Shown here piece after piece: positions 9,305 through 18,175 of a DNA stretch of 64,000 nucleotides; within the stretch, counting starts at the first letter, position 1; the number at the start of each line of letters is the position of its first letter. Under the pieces are notes generated by a model. The model was not told the DNA's origin and did no database searches. It saw only the letters and a list, made by a program, of their open reading frames with translations. The stretch covers positions 1-64,000 of the forward strand of contig JAJFKM010000027.1 of the NCBI GenBank assembly GCA_021773215.1. The letters run 5' to 3'. This DNA comes from Gammaproteobacteria bacterium. Lineage in GTDB: Bacteria > Pseudomonadota > Gammaproteobacteria > Eutrophobiales > Eutrophobiaceae. The position numbers and the translations under genes were made by a program.

Positions 9305-9646
9305 CTACTGTTTATAAATAAGGAAATATGCAATGAAAATCAGTGCTGTCCAAACCATAATCACTGCCACGATTCCGAGTATCTTTAGTCCGGAATGATT
9401 GGCCTGTTCGTTATTCGCTAAAACTGCTTCAGCTTTCACCTTTTCCGGGATTAACTTCATCACAACACTATAGGCTATCGGGATTAATATAATCTCATCA
9501 AGTAAACCAATAACGGGAATAAAGTCGGGGATGATATCAATTGGACTGATGATGTAGGCTAAGGTCAGGATGACAATTGCTTTTGCATACCAGGGCGTGC
9601 GTTTATCACGCATCGCTGATATCAATAAGGCAATTTTTTCTGTCAC
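9305..9646 (-). CDS. YkvA/DUF1232 family membrane protein
   Basis: 113 residues. The DUF1232 core is clear: TPWYAKAIVILTLAYIISPI followed by DIIPDFIPVIGLLDEIILIP, then a C-terminal membrane helix (~88-110). Function unknown. It starts 3 bp after the batD stop, so it is probably the last gene of the moxR-bat operon. Confidence 0.85.
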   Translation of the reverse strand: MTEKIALLISAMRDKRTPWYAKAIVILTLAYIISPIDIIPDFIPVIGLLDEIILIPIAYSVVMKLIPEKVKAEAVLANNEQANHSGLKILGIVAVIMVWTALIFIAYFLIYKQ

Positions 9647-9649
9647 GTT

Positions 9650-11368
9650 TTATGTTTTATATAAAGGCTCCAGCTTGCCATTGACAACTTTTGATTGTTT
9701 CTTATCGAAAGACTGTGATTCAAAACTTTTTAAGAAATTATCACCATCCCATTTCAATGCTGAGCTTCCATACAGACAATTATTAAGCTCATCCAGTTTT
9801 AAAGTAAAATCTTCATCGCTGAATTCTTTTAATGCATTAAGATTTTTTATTGTTTTTTCAGGCCAATGACTATTAGCCCAGTCGAGTAATGCTTGTTGAG
9901 TCTCTTTTTTAGCATTACTTTTACATGCTTGTTGTATTTTCTTCAGATGCTTGCGCTTAGAGATATTTTCTTCTTCCATGGCATCTGTAGCAGAAGTCTT
10001 GCGTTTACTTCTCCAGAAGAGAACCACTGTTAACAGCCATAACAAAAGCAAGACCAGACTCACCCATTTCCAGAAGGGTTCTTCTTTCGTTAAGGTAATT
10101 GGTGCTAAATTATTTTGATTATTATTTCCTGACTCTATTACTGTGTCCTGATCTGTTGTCTGTTGCTTAACAACATTATCTACCGCTACTGGCGCGGTAC
10201 TACCTTCTATATGAATATTGCGTTCGGGTAATTCAGCAACTTCCATTTTGTCAGTATCCGTATTCCACCATGGGATTTTGATCGCGGGTAAGGTGTAATC
10301 ACCACCTTTAGTTGGGATTATCGCCATTTTATCGCGTCGGACACCTATATATCCATCCGCATTATTCGATTCGTCAAACTCTGGCTGATCAGGATACTGT
10401 TTTAGTTCGTCCGGTAGGTTACTCTTTATTGCAGGTAGATGGCTTGCCGCCAGACCATTAGCTTTTAGCGTCAAGGTACGCGTTGTCGCTTCACCTTGTT
10501 CCAGTTTTGATGGGTCAACTGACCATTGTTCTTCAATAGATAATTGATTCGCTGGTAACCATGTATCTCCCGTAAAAGAATCCGGAATCGGTTTCACATT
10601 TATTTCTACCGACTTGGAACGCTTTACAATAGACGTTGGTTGATTAAATCGGTCGAAACTAAAGAAACCGCCCGCACCACCCGTTTGCCCCTGGAAGACG
10701 ATAGGTTGAATCGTCATCGGTCCACTGCTTTGAGGGAAAATAACGTATTGACGTTCGATGACAACGTAACGTTTACCATTACGTTGTGTTTCAAAACTGC
10801 TGTCTTCTCCAAGCTTGTTGATTACCGCCTGCCCGCCTGTTACTTCGGGCTCTGAAAGACTGGCATTATTGGTTACTATCGAACGATACAGCCTAAGCGT
10901 ATAAACAAGCTGTGCCTGTACATAGGGCGATTTAGTATTTACTTCAACATCGACAAAAACATTATCATTAGAACCACCCTGTGTTGACGCTGAACCTGCA
11001 AGCACATTGATTGAAAGTGGTCTCGTCAACTCTTTATCAAATCGAATCGAAGGGATACCCAAGGTTCCTGTTTTGTTCGCGATAAGTGTGACTATCCACA
11101 TTTGTGAATAGTTTATTTTTCCATTGGTGATTTGTGTATTACTTCGGTGACGCGTATCGAGCACCGTGAATGAATTAGTTAATACACTAAAATCAGGTTT
11201 TGCATCAACCTTCTGGTCGCTTTCAAAAATAAGATGAAATGATTCATCGACCACCACAGGCTCTCGATCAACTTTAACTGTTATTTCTGCCAGCAATAGT
11301 TGGCTAAATATTAATAACCATAATGTAAAAATAATTTTCATTTGTGTATGTAACTTTATATCTAGCAT
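9650..11368 (-). CDS. batD: BatD, Bat aerotolerance-operon membrane protein
   Basis: 572 residues: signal peptide (about 10-28), a long periplasmic region of beta-sandwich character, a single membrane helix near residues 435-455 (WVSLVLLLLWLLTVVLFW), then a basic cytoplasmic tail. This is the architecture of BatD/DUF7939-type proteins that accompany MoxR ATPases and VWA proteins. The family role is envelope or stress related, but its biochemistry is not settled. The ATG at 11368 has an AGGA ten bases upstream; an internal ATG at 11341 would shorten the signal-peptide N-region but lacks a ribosome-binding site. It is separated from batBC by 98 bp that hold an inverted repeat, the only real gap in the operon. 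Confidence 0.88.
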   Translation of the reverse strand: MLDIKLHTQMKIIFTLWLLIFSQLLLAEITVKVDREPVVVDESFHLIFESDQKVDAKPDFSVLTNSFTVLDTRHRSNTQITNGKINYSQMWIVTLIANKTGTLGIPSIRFDKELTRPLSINVLAGSASTQGGSNDNVFVDVEVNTKSPYVQAQLVYTLRLYRSIVTNNASLSEPEVTGGQAVINKLGEDSSFETQRNGKRYVVIERQYVIFPQSSGPMTIQPIVFQGQTGGAGGFFSFDRFNQPTSIVKRSKSVEINVKPIPDSFTGDTWLPANQLSIEEQWSVDPSKLEQGEATTRTLTLKANGLAASHLPAIKSNLPDELKQYPDQPEFDESNNADGYIGVRRDKMAIIPTKGGDYTLPAIKIPWWNTDTDKMEVAELPERNIHIEGSTAPVAVDNVVKQQTTDQDTVIESGNNNQNNLAPITLTKEEPFWKWVSLVLLLLWLLTVVLFWRSKRKTSATDAMEEENISKRKHLKKIQQACKSNAKKETQQALLDWANSHWPEKTIKNLNALKEFSDEDFTLKLDELNNCLYGSSALKWDGDNFLKSFESQSFDKKQSKVVNGKLEPLYKT

Positions 11369-11394
11369 ACTATGCTTTTCCTATAGACAATCTT

Positions 11395-11456
11395 GCCACA
11401 GAGCACACAGAGAAAACCGGAAAAATTCTTGTTTTATTCTCTGTGTCCTCTGTGGC
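11395..11456. repeat. CCACAGAG-type inverted repeat between batBC and batD
   Basis: Two 20-bp arms, GCCACAGAGCACACAGAGAA (11395-11414) and its inverse at 11437-11456, pair with one mismatch around a 22-bp loop. Related arms occur at 17635-17784 and 48045-48195. Its position inside an operon suggests an mRNA hairpin that could attenuate or protect the transcript; this is inference. Confidence 0.85.
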
Positions 11457-11466
11457 CTTATAGAAA

Positions 11467-13290
11467 TCACCAATATTTTTCATTGTTTGATGATCGTCTG
11501 TTTTGTTGTTGGTATTGGTACTTAAATTTGCGTCTTAATAATCCAGCAGGGTCATCCGGGATTCGACGTAACCATTGCTCTGTTGCCTGCTGTTCTTCAT
11601 CGAGTTCTTTTTCTTCTTGTGTAGAGGCTTGTGCTTGCTGCTGTTCTTCCTCTTCTTTATCACCGGATTCATTTGCTTCTTGCTCTTGCTTCTCTTGTTC
11701 AGATTTTTGTCGTTCTTCTGACTCTTGTTTTTTGCCGTCTTGTTGTTGCTCTGAACTATCTTGTTCTTCTTGTTGCTGCTGTGAAGACTGTTGTTCCTCT
11801 GATTTTTCTTGCTGATCTGATTCTTGTTGGTCTGACTCTGATTGCTGTTCTTTTGATTCTGAATCTTCTTTTTGCTGCTGTTCCGAATTTTCGTCCGACT
11901 TCTGATCTGAATCGGATTCTTGTTGCTTTTGTTTCTCCAGTTCCTTTTTAATCAAGTCACGGTTAAATATTGCATCTTCGTGTTCGGGCTTGTTCTCCAG
12001 AACCTCGTCATAAGCAGCAATGGCGTCTTCATAGCGTCCCTGTTTTGCCATGGCATTGGCTCGATTATAAATACTACGCGTGTCCTCTTGCTCATTTAAG
12101 AGCTCTTCAACTGTTGCAAAATCACCTTTACGATAATTTGCCGCTGCTTTCCATTCTTTATTATTAAATAATTCAGAAGCTAACTCGGCCTGCTCACTAT
12201 CAAGGGCACGCATCGCCTGCTGATTTTTATTCAACCACAGGTCGTCCCATTCAAATGCCATAGCATCATCTGGAGTTTGTATAAGTACACAAATAAATAA
12301 TGCTAGATATCCGCGTCGAAACCCAAATGCAACGATAGGCAGGATCAATAAAATTAACCACGGCCCAAATTCGCGCCATCGATCAGTTTCGAATTGAGAT
12401 GCTGTTTCATTCGTTTTTTCCAAGCCACTATTAAAAAGACGATTGAGCCGTTCAATATCTCCATCACCTAATTGACTTGTCTCATAATATCCACCACCCG
12501 AACTTGCCAGTAATCGGAGAACGCCTTGATTTAATTTAGGTATCACAATCGTCCCGGCTTTATCTTTTAGAAAGCCACTATCGCCTAGTTTCACCGGGGC
12601 ACCTTCTTCTGTACCAATGCCTAATAGTGATACCTTGTAGCCACGTCGTTTGGTTTTGCTGAAAGCCTTATCTAACTGACTATCGACTTCATCTGTCACT
12701 AGCAATATATGCCCTTCGCTGTTACCCGCCTGTTTTAATAACTCTGCGGCTTTTTCCAAGGCGATGTCAGCATTGCTTCCGGGGGCAGGCATAATTTGTG
12801 GTGTCAGTGCGGTAAGCTGAGATTTAATCGTTTTAATATCATCTGTTAACGGCGTTACCGTAAATGCATCACCTGCGTAGACAATCAATGCCGTCTGTCC
12901 TTCTTGTCTTAGGTCCAGCAGATCAGAGATCTTGAACCGAGCACGTTCAAGTCGACTCGGTTTAATATCATCGGCATACATTGAGTAAGAGAGATCCATC
13001 GCAATAACTAATGCGGACTCTTTTTCAAAGACGGGTTCGGGTAAACGTTCCCAGCTTGGCCCCGCTAGGGCAAAGATCATTAACAAACTTACAAAGCCAA
13101 ACAATGAAATGTTGGTATATTTTTTTGCACCCGTTCTACCCACTAATATATAGGGTAATAACGCAGGGTCGCAAACACTCTCCCAGTGCTTATTGATCAA
13201 ATGTCGCTTAGCCAGCATCCATACTAGAATTATCAACGGGACAAGCGCAATAAACCAGTAAGGACGAATGAAATGAAATTCAGACATCAT
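11467..13290 (-). CDS. BatB/BatC fusion: membrane VWA protein with C-terminal TPR and low-complexity tail
   Basis: 607 residues. Two N-terminal membrane helices frame the start of a von Willebrand A domain with MIDAS motif MDLSYSMYADD (about 97-107), TGxxE-like loops and a further helix pair around residues 310-340. Two TPR-like repeats follow (ELASELFNNKEWKAAANY; YNRANAMAKQGRYEDAIAAY), then a ~120-residue tail of almost only E, Q, S, K and D. In Bacteroides these parts are separate BatB and BatC proteins; a fusion is common in proteobacteria. Start and stop codons overlap batA by four bases. The repetitive codons of the tail create a spurious Cys/Ser-rich frame on the other strand. Confidence 0.9.
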   Translation of the reverse strand: MMSEFHFIRPYWFIALVPLIILVWMLAKRHLINKHWESVCDPALLPYILVGRTGAKKYTNISLFGFVSLLMIFALAGPSWERLPEPVFEKESALVIAMDLSYSMYADDIKPSRLERARFKISDLLDLRQEGQTALIVYAGDAFTVTPLTDDIKTIKSQLTALTPQIMPAPGSNADIALEKAAELLKQAGNSEGHILLVTDEVDSQLDKAFSKTKRRGYKVSLLGIGTEEGAPVKLGDSGFLKDKAGTIVIPKLNQGVLRLLASSGGGYYETSQLGDGDIERLNRLFNSGLEKTNETASQFETDRWREFGPWLILLILPIVAFGFRRGYLALFICVLIQTPDDAMAFEWDDLWLNKNQQAMRALDSEQAELASELFNNKEWKAAANYRKGDFATVEELLNEQEDTRSIYNRANAMAKQGRYEDAIAAYDEVLENKPEHEDAIFNRDLIKKELEKQKQQESDSDQKSDENSEQQQKEDSESKEQQSESDQQESDQQEKSEEQQSSQQQQEEQDSSEQQQDGKKQESEERQKSEQEKQEQEANESGDKEEEEQQQAQASTQEEKELDEEQQATEQWLRRIPDDPAGLLRRKFKYQYQQQNRRSSNNEKYW

Positions 13291-14297
13291 GGTGTTTCAC
13301 CTCGGGCATTAACTACGCCTGAGGAATGCCGCAGCATAATAACAATGCACATCAATACTAAGGCGATAGCTAATGGCCAATAAAATAACGCTGTTTGCGG
13401 TCTGAATCGTTGAACGTCTTTTTCTATGGGTTCCAGCTCATCCAGTAGTTCATAGATCTGTTCAAGTTGCTCTGTATCTCGCGCGCGAAAATAGCGACCG
13501 CCGGTTTTATCTGCAATGGCACTTAAGGTTTTTTCATCGAGATCAGCGGATGGGTTTACACGTCGCGAGCCAAAGATTGAGCGCACGATCATTTCATCTG
13601 CACCGATACCAATGGTATAAATTTTCATGTTTTCGCGAGCCGCCAAATCTGCTGCTGCTAGAGGTTCGACTTCACCTGCCGTATTTGCCCCATCGGTTAA
13701 TAGTATTAATACCCGACTTTTCTCATCTTGATCGCGTAACCGCTTAACCGCCAATCCAATCGCATCACCAATCGCCGTAGATTTTCCCGCCAATCCTATG
13801 GCTGATTCATACAACAATGTTTTAACGGTTAAACGATCAAAGGTTAATGGTGTTTGTAAATAAGCCTGTTCACCAAACAAAATCAAGCCAAGTCGGTCAC
13901 CTACTCTTCGCTCAATAAATTCCCCAGCAACATATTTAGTTGCCGTTAGTCGATTAACTTTGTCATCCTTTATTATGAAATCTTCCTCTTCCATGCTGCC
14001 AGACAGATCAACTGCCAGCATCAGATCACGACCGCTTATGGGGATATCAATAAAATCACCTAGCCATTGCGGGCGCGTAGCCGCTGTGACTAAGCAACAC
14101 CAGGCTATAATTGCCAACCAGATCAACCGCCGTTTAACATCGACATGATGGCCATCATTAGAATGTGTGCTGAATTCAGTGAGAAAAGGAACACGTAGGG
14201 CAGCTTCATTAACCACTTCGGCAGGTGGAAATAGAAAACGAATGATTATCGGTAATGGTAACAACGCTGCAATCCAGGGCCATTCGAAATTAATCAT
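13287..14297 (-). CDS. batA: BatA-like membrane VWA-domain protein
   Basis: 336 residues: two N-terminal membrane segments (3-22 and about 58-77), a VWA domain with an intact MIDAS (AVDLSGSMEEEDF, then LTDGANTAGE), and a C-terminal helix (about 305-325). VWA proteins of this type act with MoxR-family AAA+ ATPases in metal-dependent protein interactions at the membrane. It overlaps the genes on both sides by four bases, so translation is coupled to DUF4381 and batBC. Confidence 0.91.
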   Translation of the reverse strand: MINFEWPWIAALLPLPIIIRFLFPPAEVVNEAALRVPFLTEFSTHSNDGHHVDVKRRLIWLAIIAWCCLVTAATRPQWLGDFIDIPISGRDLMLAVDLSGSMEEEDFIIKDDKVNRLTATKYVAGEFIERRVGDRLGLILFGEQAYLQTPLTFDRLTVKTLLYESAIGLAGKSTAIGDAIGLAVKRLRDQDEKSRVLILLTDGANTAGEVEPLAAADLAARENMKIYTIGIGADEMIVRSIFGSRRVNPSADLDEKTLSAIADKTGGRYFRARDTEQLEQIYELLDELEPIEKDVQRFRPQTALFYWPLAIALVLMCIVIMLRHSSGVVNARGETP

Positions 14298-14797
14298 TTC
14301 TTATTCCCCTTGCGTTTACCAACTGACTCGACCCAAGTGGCAATAAGCGCAAGCAACTCATTACTATTAAATTCTGGATCGGCTTGATAAGGTGCCTCAA
14401 TCAAAACGCGACCTATACCAGTATCGAATTCATTCTTATCTGAATATTGATCTAGAAATTTCAACCATTCTTCCCCAGTCAATCCCGCAGACTCCTCACG
14501 AGGAAAAATACTAATACTCAAACGCCGTATTAATTCCGACAGTTCTTTAACCAGATTTGACTTGTCATTATTGATATTAAAATCAGTTTTTATTCGTTCT
14601 AATTCTTGTTTGGCCAGATAGAGTGCAGATATTTTGTGATTGCGATAACGTCGAATGAAATACATCGTTAATAACGTAACAGTGACAAGCAATATCATTA
14701 ACGCCCACCATCCCGGTGCAAGCGGCCACAACGAAACAGGATCGGGTAAATGGATATCGCGCAGCGGCAAACTCGCTGGTTCCGTCCCCTGCATCAT
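14294..14797 (-). CDS. DUF4381 membrane protein of the MoxR-Bat operon
   Basis: 167 residues with one membrane helix (about 28-48) preceded by the typical LRDIHLPDPVSLWPLAPGWW and followed by a cytoplasmic helical region with ELIRRLSISIFPREESAGLTGEEWLKFLD. This is the DUF4381 pattern, found between DUF58 and VWA genes in proteobacterial MoxR clusters. Function unknown; by context it is a component of the same membrane complex. It overlaps both neighbours by four bases. Confidence 0.88.
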   Translation of the reverse strand: MMQGTEPASLPLRDIHLPDPVSLWPLAPGWWALMILLVTVTLLTMYFIRRYRNHKISALYLAKQELERIKTDFNINNDKSNLVKELSELIRRLSISIFPREESAGLTGEEWLKFLDQYSDKNEFDTGIGRVLIEAPYQADPEFNSNELLALIATWVESVGKRKGNKK

Positions 14798-15723
14798 CTG
14801 GATCGAAGACCTTCTTTAATCACTTTTTCTGGGTTGTCTTCCGTGCGGCAACACAGATAATTCATGTGACATGATCGTGCTGTTTTTATTAATAATTCTT
14901 TGTGTGCATTAAATTTATTGGTGTGGTCATCTATGAGTTTTTGATTATGTGTATCAAATTCTAATTCTTGTTTACCATTGGTGATCCGATAATTGCCTGC
15001 CGGTGGTAAGAATTCTTCCAGCCAATCATAAATATGTACCATGACCACTTCATTATGCTGTCGCATGCGAATGAGGTGAGAGCGGCAGTCTTCATCGAGT
15101 CCACGAAAGTCACTTAACAAGATGACCATACTGCCGGGCTTTACCAATCGACGCAGGTTGATTAATGAATGTAATAAGCCCTGTTTATTTTCTTCATTGA
15201 TATCGGGTTGTTGCCAACTGGGGTGTTCGACCATATGTTTGATGAGTCGTAGTACTGCAGATTTGCCACGTTGCGGTTTTAATTCGTGATGAACCGTATC
15301 AGAAAATACTATGCCGCCAACGCGATCGCCTTGCCGTTGCGCCGTCCAGGCAAATAAACTGGCAAGTTCAGCCGCAATAACCGCCTTGAATTTTCCACGC
15401 GTCGCAAAAAACATCGGTGCACGAAAATCCACCCAAAGATGAACTGGACGTTCACGTTCTTCGCGAAATAATTTTGTATGCGCTTTACCCGTACGCGCCG
15501 TTACTCGCCAATCGATGTTCCGAATATCATCACCGGGTTGATATAATCTTGATTCATCGTACTCCATGCCCCGGCCTTTAAAGGCCGATTGATAATCACC
15601 CGCTTGTAGGGCGCCAATTAATCCGGATTTGAGCGATAAACCACGACTCTTTTTACTCAGGGCGATCAAACCTGCCGTTGTAATATTCGCCGGAGTTGAA
15701 ATTTGTTCAGGTACTACAGCCAT
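14794..15723 (-). CDS. DUF58 domain protein
   Basis: 309 residues, soluble. The DUF58 core is recognisable in GRGMEYDESRLYQPGDDIRN, IDWRVTARTGKAHTKLFREE and the following ERPVHLWVDFRAPMFFATRG stretch, with a VWA-like fold downstream (MVILLSDFRGLDEDC). DUF58 proteins are almost always encoded next to MoxR ATPases, as here (11-bp gap). Role inferred: cytoplasmic adaptor of the MoxR-VWA system. Confidence 0.92.
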   Translation of the reverse strand: MAVVPEQISTPANITTAGLIALSKKSRGLSLKSGLIGALQAGDYQSAFKGRGMEYDESRLYQPGDDIRNIDWRVTARTGKAHTKLFREERERPVHLWVDFRAPMFFATRGKFKAVIAAELASLFAWTAQRQGDRVGGIVFSDTVHHELKPQRGKSAVLRLIKHMVEHPSWQQPDINEENKQGLLHSLINLRRLVKPGSMVILLSDFRGLDEDCRSHLIRMRQHNEVVMVHIYDWLEEFLPPAGNYRITNGKQELEFDTHNQKLIDDHTNKFNAHKELLIKTARSCHMNYLCCRTEDNPEKVIKEGLRSR

Positions 15724-15734
15724 TTCAAAAATCC

Positions 15735-16697
15735 TTAGGGTACAGCAATACGTGATATCAACTCTGATATAACAGTATCGGTCGTAATACCCTCTGCCTC
15801 GGCTTCATAATTTAAGATCAACCGATGGCGTAACACTTCGTGAGCAACAGCTTGAACATCTTCAGGACCGACATAATCACGTTGTTGTAACCATGCATGA
15901 GCACGCGCACATCTATCTAAGGTAATAGTCGCTCGAGGGCTGGCACCATATTGCAACCACTGATTAAGATCTTCCCCATAGACACTTGAATTTCTTGTCG
16001 CGAGAACAATCTGTAATAAATACTGTTCAATATTGTCTGCCATATAAAGTGACAAGACTTCATCACGAGCAGTAAATATATCTTGCTGTTTTACCGGAGT
16101 CATTGCCTCAGGTGCTGATGATTGTTTCGCTTCAGCTCTGGCCAACTTTAAAATCCCGTGTTCTTCTTCAGCGCTGGGATATCCTATCGTCACATGCATT
16201 AGGAACCGATCCAGCTGTGCTTCAGGTAAAGGGTAAGTCCCTTCCTGTTCGATGGGATTTTGTGTCGCCATCACCAAAAATAAGCCCGGCAAAGAATAGG
16301 TTTTCTTGCCAACGGTTATTTGTCGTTCGGCCATTGCCTCAAGCAAGGCAGACTGAACCTTGGCTGGTGCACGATTGATTTCATCGGCAAGCACCAGATT
16401 ATGAAACAAAGGACCCTGTTGAAAGACAAAACTGCCCTCTTGCTGGCGATAGATCTCAGTTCCGGTTAAATCAGCGGGCAATAGATCTGGCGTAAATTGA
16501 ATTCGGTGAAAATCACCTTCAATCCCATCGGCCAAGACTTTGATTGCCCTAGTCTTCGCCAATCCCGGCGCACCTTCTACCAGTAAGTGGCCATCGGCCA
16601 GCAATGCAATCAATAAACGGTTGACCAGTTGTTCCTGGCCAATAATATGTTCTCCAATATAGGCTTGGAGTCGGTGAATTTCAGAAATGACAGACAT
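15735..16697 (-). CDS. MoxR-family AAA+ ATPase
   Basis: 320 residues. AAA+ motifs are in order: Walker A GAPGLAKT (about 40-47), Walker B LVLADEINRAPAKVQSALLE, the MoxR-typical sensor segment VMATQNPIEQEGTYPLPEAQ and the arginine-finger LDRFLMHV, then the C-terminal lid with SPRATITLDRCARAHA. MoxR ATPases are chaperone-like and act with VWA proteins; the five genes downstream supply these. First gene of the operon; its promoter must lie in the repeat-rich stretch that follows. Confidence 0.94.
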   Translation of the reverse strand: MSVISEIHRLQAYIGEHIIGQEQLVNRLLIALLADGHLLVEGAPGLAKTRAIKVLADGIEGDFHRIQFTPDLLPADLTGTEIYRQQEGSFVFQQGPLFHNLVLADEINRAPAKVQSALLEAMAERQITVGKKTYSLPGLFLVMATQNPIEQEGTYPLPEAQLDRFLMHVTIGYPSAEEEHGILKLARAEAKQSSAPEAMTPVKQQDIFTARDEVLSLYMADNIEQYLLQIVLATRNSSVYGEDLNQWLQYGASPRATITLDRCARAHAWLQQRDYVGPEDVQAVAHEVLRHRLILNYEAEAEGITTDTVISELISRIAVP

Positions 16698-16797
16698 AGT
16701 TAACTCTTATTTTGTGTTAGTTGTTATTGACTATTAAATTCAGGGAAATATCCCTCAGATTCTGCGGAAAAGGTCGATGTTTCCTGTTAAACCACTC

Positions 16798-17070
16798 TCG
16801 CGACATATATACATGCAAATCGCCGCTCGAAGACATGTTCTCGACGTATTTTATCACTTGCACCTATGTAAGCGTCTTGCGCGCACTATATACGACCGCC
16901 ATGAATGGCGGAAGTGTTGAAAATACAGAGGCAATTTTCGACCATTACACCTATGTAAATCGCCGCTCTTGCGCAGTCACTTCAGACTCCTGTCCTCTCG
17001 TGACACTAATACATCCTTGTATGTCGTCCTACGCTCGCGGCATACATTACATCCATGTAAATAACAATTC
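16798..17070. repeat. Array of degenerate ACAT-NN-ATGT palindromes upstream of moxR
   Basis: A non-coding stretch made of short hyphenated palindromes and direct repeats. Examples: CCGCCATGAATGGCGG (16896-16911), TTACACCTATGTAA (16945-16958), ATACATCCTTGTAT (17009-17022) and TTACATCCATGTAA (17047-17060). A direct repeat ATGYAAATCGCCGCTC occurs near 16813 and 16954. An open frame of 139 codons across it is not a credible gene. The family is unnamed here; it looks like a dispersed intergenic repeat cluster, of which a related palindrome lies at 25363. Confidence 0.7.
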
Positions 17071-17123
17071 ATGTATTATCTCATTCAAAATAGATGTTTC
17101 AAAATTTGCGAGGCCAATCCACC

Positions 17124-17228
17124 ATGAAGGATACACATGATTTTACCAAACGCGTGAAATCTGGTGACGTTTTATTCGGCACTTTGGTGAGCTTACCATC
17201 ACCAGAGATATGTGAAATACTTGATTAA
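17124..17228 (+). pseudogene. 5' remnant of an HpcH/HpaI-type aldolase gene
   Basis: An ATG opens a 34-codon frame whose product contains FTKRVKSGDVLFGTLVSLPS followed by PEICEILD. This closely matches the N-terminus of HpcH/HpaI aldolases (usually F..RL..G..L.GTW.SLPSPEVAEILA). The frame then stops, where a full enzyme would continue for ~220 residues with the metal-binding and substrate loops. Nothing downstream resumes the homology. Truncated relic left by a deletion, next to the repeat array. Confidence 0.7.
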
Positions 17229-17257
17229 ATCAGCAACTGAAACACTCAAGAATATCC

Positions 17258-17626
17258 GTGGCTAAAAAAAATATTATGAGCTTAGGCACTATCAACACAA
17301 TCTTAAATACAGCACCTATCGTAATTCAGGGAGCAACACGCTTAATTAAACTGATTCGTGATCAGGGCAGTGAGAATAAACCTGAGGAAGAAATACCTGA
17401 GACTATTGAAGGTATAAAAGAAGAAGTTGCGCGACTTCATCAGCGTCTGGACACGAATGACGAATCCAATGTCGAACAAATAAAATTAATTGAGGAACTT
17501 GCCAGGCAAAATGAATCGCTTGCAACTCAGTTGAAAAGTACTATCACCCATTTAAATAGAATTACCATCCTCGCTATCATAGCCATACTTATATCAATAA
17601 TATGTCTTGCAGTAATAATAAATTAA
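17258..17626 (+). CDS. Tail-anchored coiled-coil protein of unknown function
   Basis: 122 residues starting at GTG 17258 (an ATG at 17276 is the alternative). The middle (about 45-95) is strongly charged and heptad-like (EEVARLHQRLDTNDESNVEQ, then KLIEELARQNESLATQLK), and the last ~22 residues form one membrane helix (ILAIIAILISIICLAVIIN). An N-terminal amphipathic stretch (IVIQGATRLIKLI) precedes the acidic region. I do not recognise a family. The gene lies between a repeat array and a perfect inverted repeat. Confidence 0.6.
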   Translation: MAKKNIMSLGTINTILNTAPIVIQGATRLIKLIRDQGSENKPEEEIPETIEGIKEEVARLHQRLDTNDESNVEQIKLIEELARQNESLATQLKSTITHLNRITILAIIAILISIICLAVIIN

Positions 17627-17634
17627 TTAAATAA

Positions 17635-17784
17635 GCCACAGAGGACACGGAGTTCACAGAGAAAAAGTAATTAATAGAATTAAGAATATTAATAAACAGG
17701 CTAGAGATTTGTTAATCACATTTGTTTTCTATGTTTTTGATTATGTTTTTAGCCATTCTCTGTGAACTCCGTGTCCTCTGTGGC
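17635..17784. repeat. Perfect 29-bp inverted repeat, CCACAGAG family
   Basis: Arms at 17635-17663 and 17756-17784 are exact reverse complements over 29 bases (beginning GCCACAGAGGACACGG), separated by 92 bp of AT-rich DNA without a credible ORF. The size (150 bp) and terminal inverted repeats are MITE-like; flanks ATAA and TAAT do not give a convincing target duplication. It also could fold as a long hairpin downstream of the coiled-coil gene. Confidence 0.9.
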
Positions 17785-17861
17785 TAATACTGACAATAAC
17801 GATTCTAAATATATAGAATTAACTCATAAAAGAATCTTGTTAAGATAAATATTTAGAATAT

Positions 17862-18170
17862 ATGAAAAAGGTTTATAGCAGCGACAATACGATAATGGCC
17901 GGACACGTTCATAGCCTTTTGGAAGCTAATGAAATCGATTGCCATCTACGCAATATGAATATAAGTGGTGGGATTGGTGAACTACCTATTAATGAATGTT
18001 GGCCTGAGGTCTGGGTGAACGATGAATCTGATTATGCTTTTGCCAAGCAACTGATAGAAAATGTACTTGCAAATGCGGATAAACAAGAAGATTGGCAATG
18101 TCAGTGTAATGAATTAATAGAAGGTCAATTTGATGTTTGCTGGTCTTGTGGAAATGAAAGAGATCATTGA
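17862..18170 (+). CDS. DUF2007-like protein with C-terminal zinc ribbon
   Basis: 102 residues. The N-terminal ~70 residues match the DUF2007 'putative signal transducing' fold (KKVYSSDNTIMAGHVHSLLE, ANEIDCHLRN, WPEVWVNDESDYAFAKQLIE). The tail adds two cysteine pairs, WQCQCNEL and CWSCGNE, which form a rubredoxin/zinc-ribbon knuckle. DUF2007 domains resemble the PII/ACT-like fold, but no ligand is established. It is followed after 5 bp by another zinc-ribbon protein, so the two are probably cotranscribed. Confidence 0.8.
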   Translation: MKKVYSSDNTIMAGHVHSLLEANEIDCHLRNMNISGGIGELPINECWPEVWVNDESDYAFAKQLIENVLANADKQEDWQCQCNELIEGQFDVCWSCGNERDH

Positions 18171-18175
18171 TATAA

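Noticed and set aside
11393-11951. Plus-strand frames very rich in cysteine, serine and leucine
   Set aside because: They are opposite-strand readings of the E/Q/S-rich tail of the BatBC gene.
16721-17140. A 139-codon open frame on the plus strand
   Set aside because: It runs across the palindrome array, has many cysteines and tyrosines without family likeness, and no ribosome-binding site.
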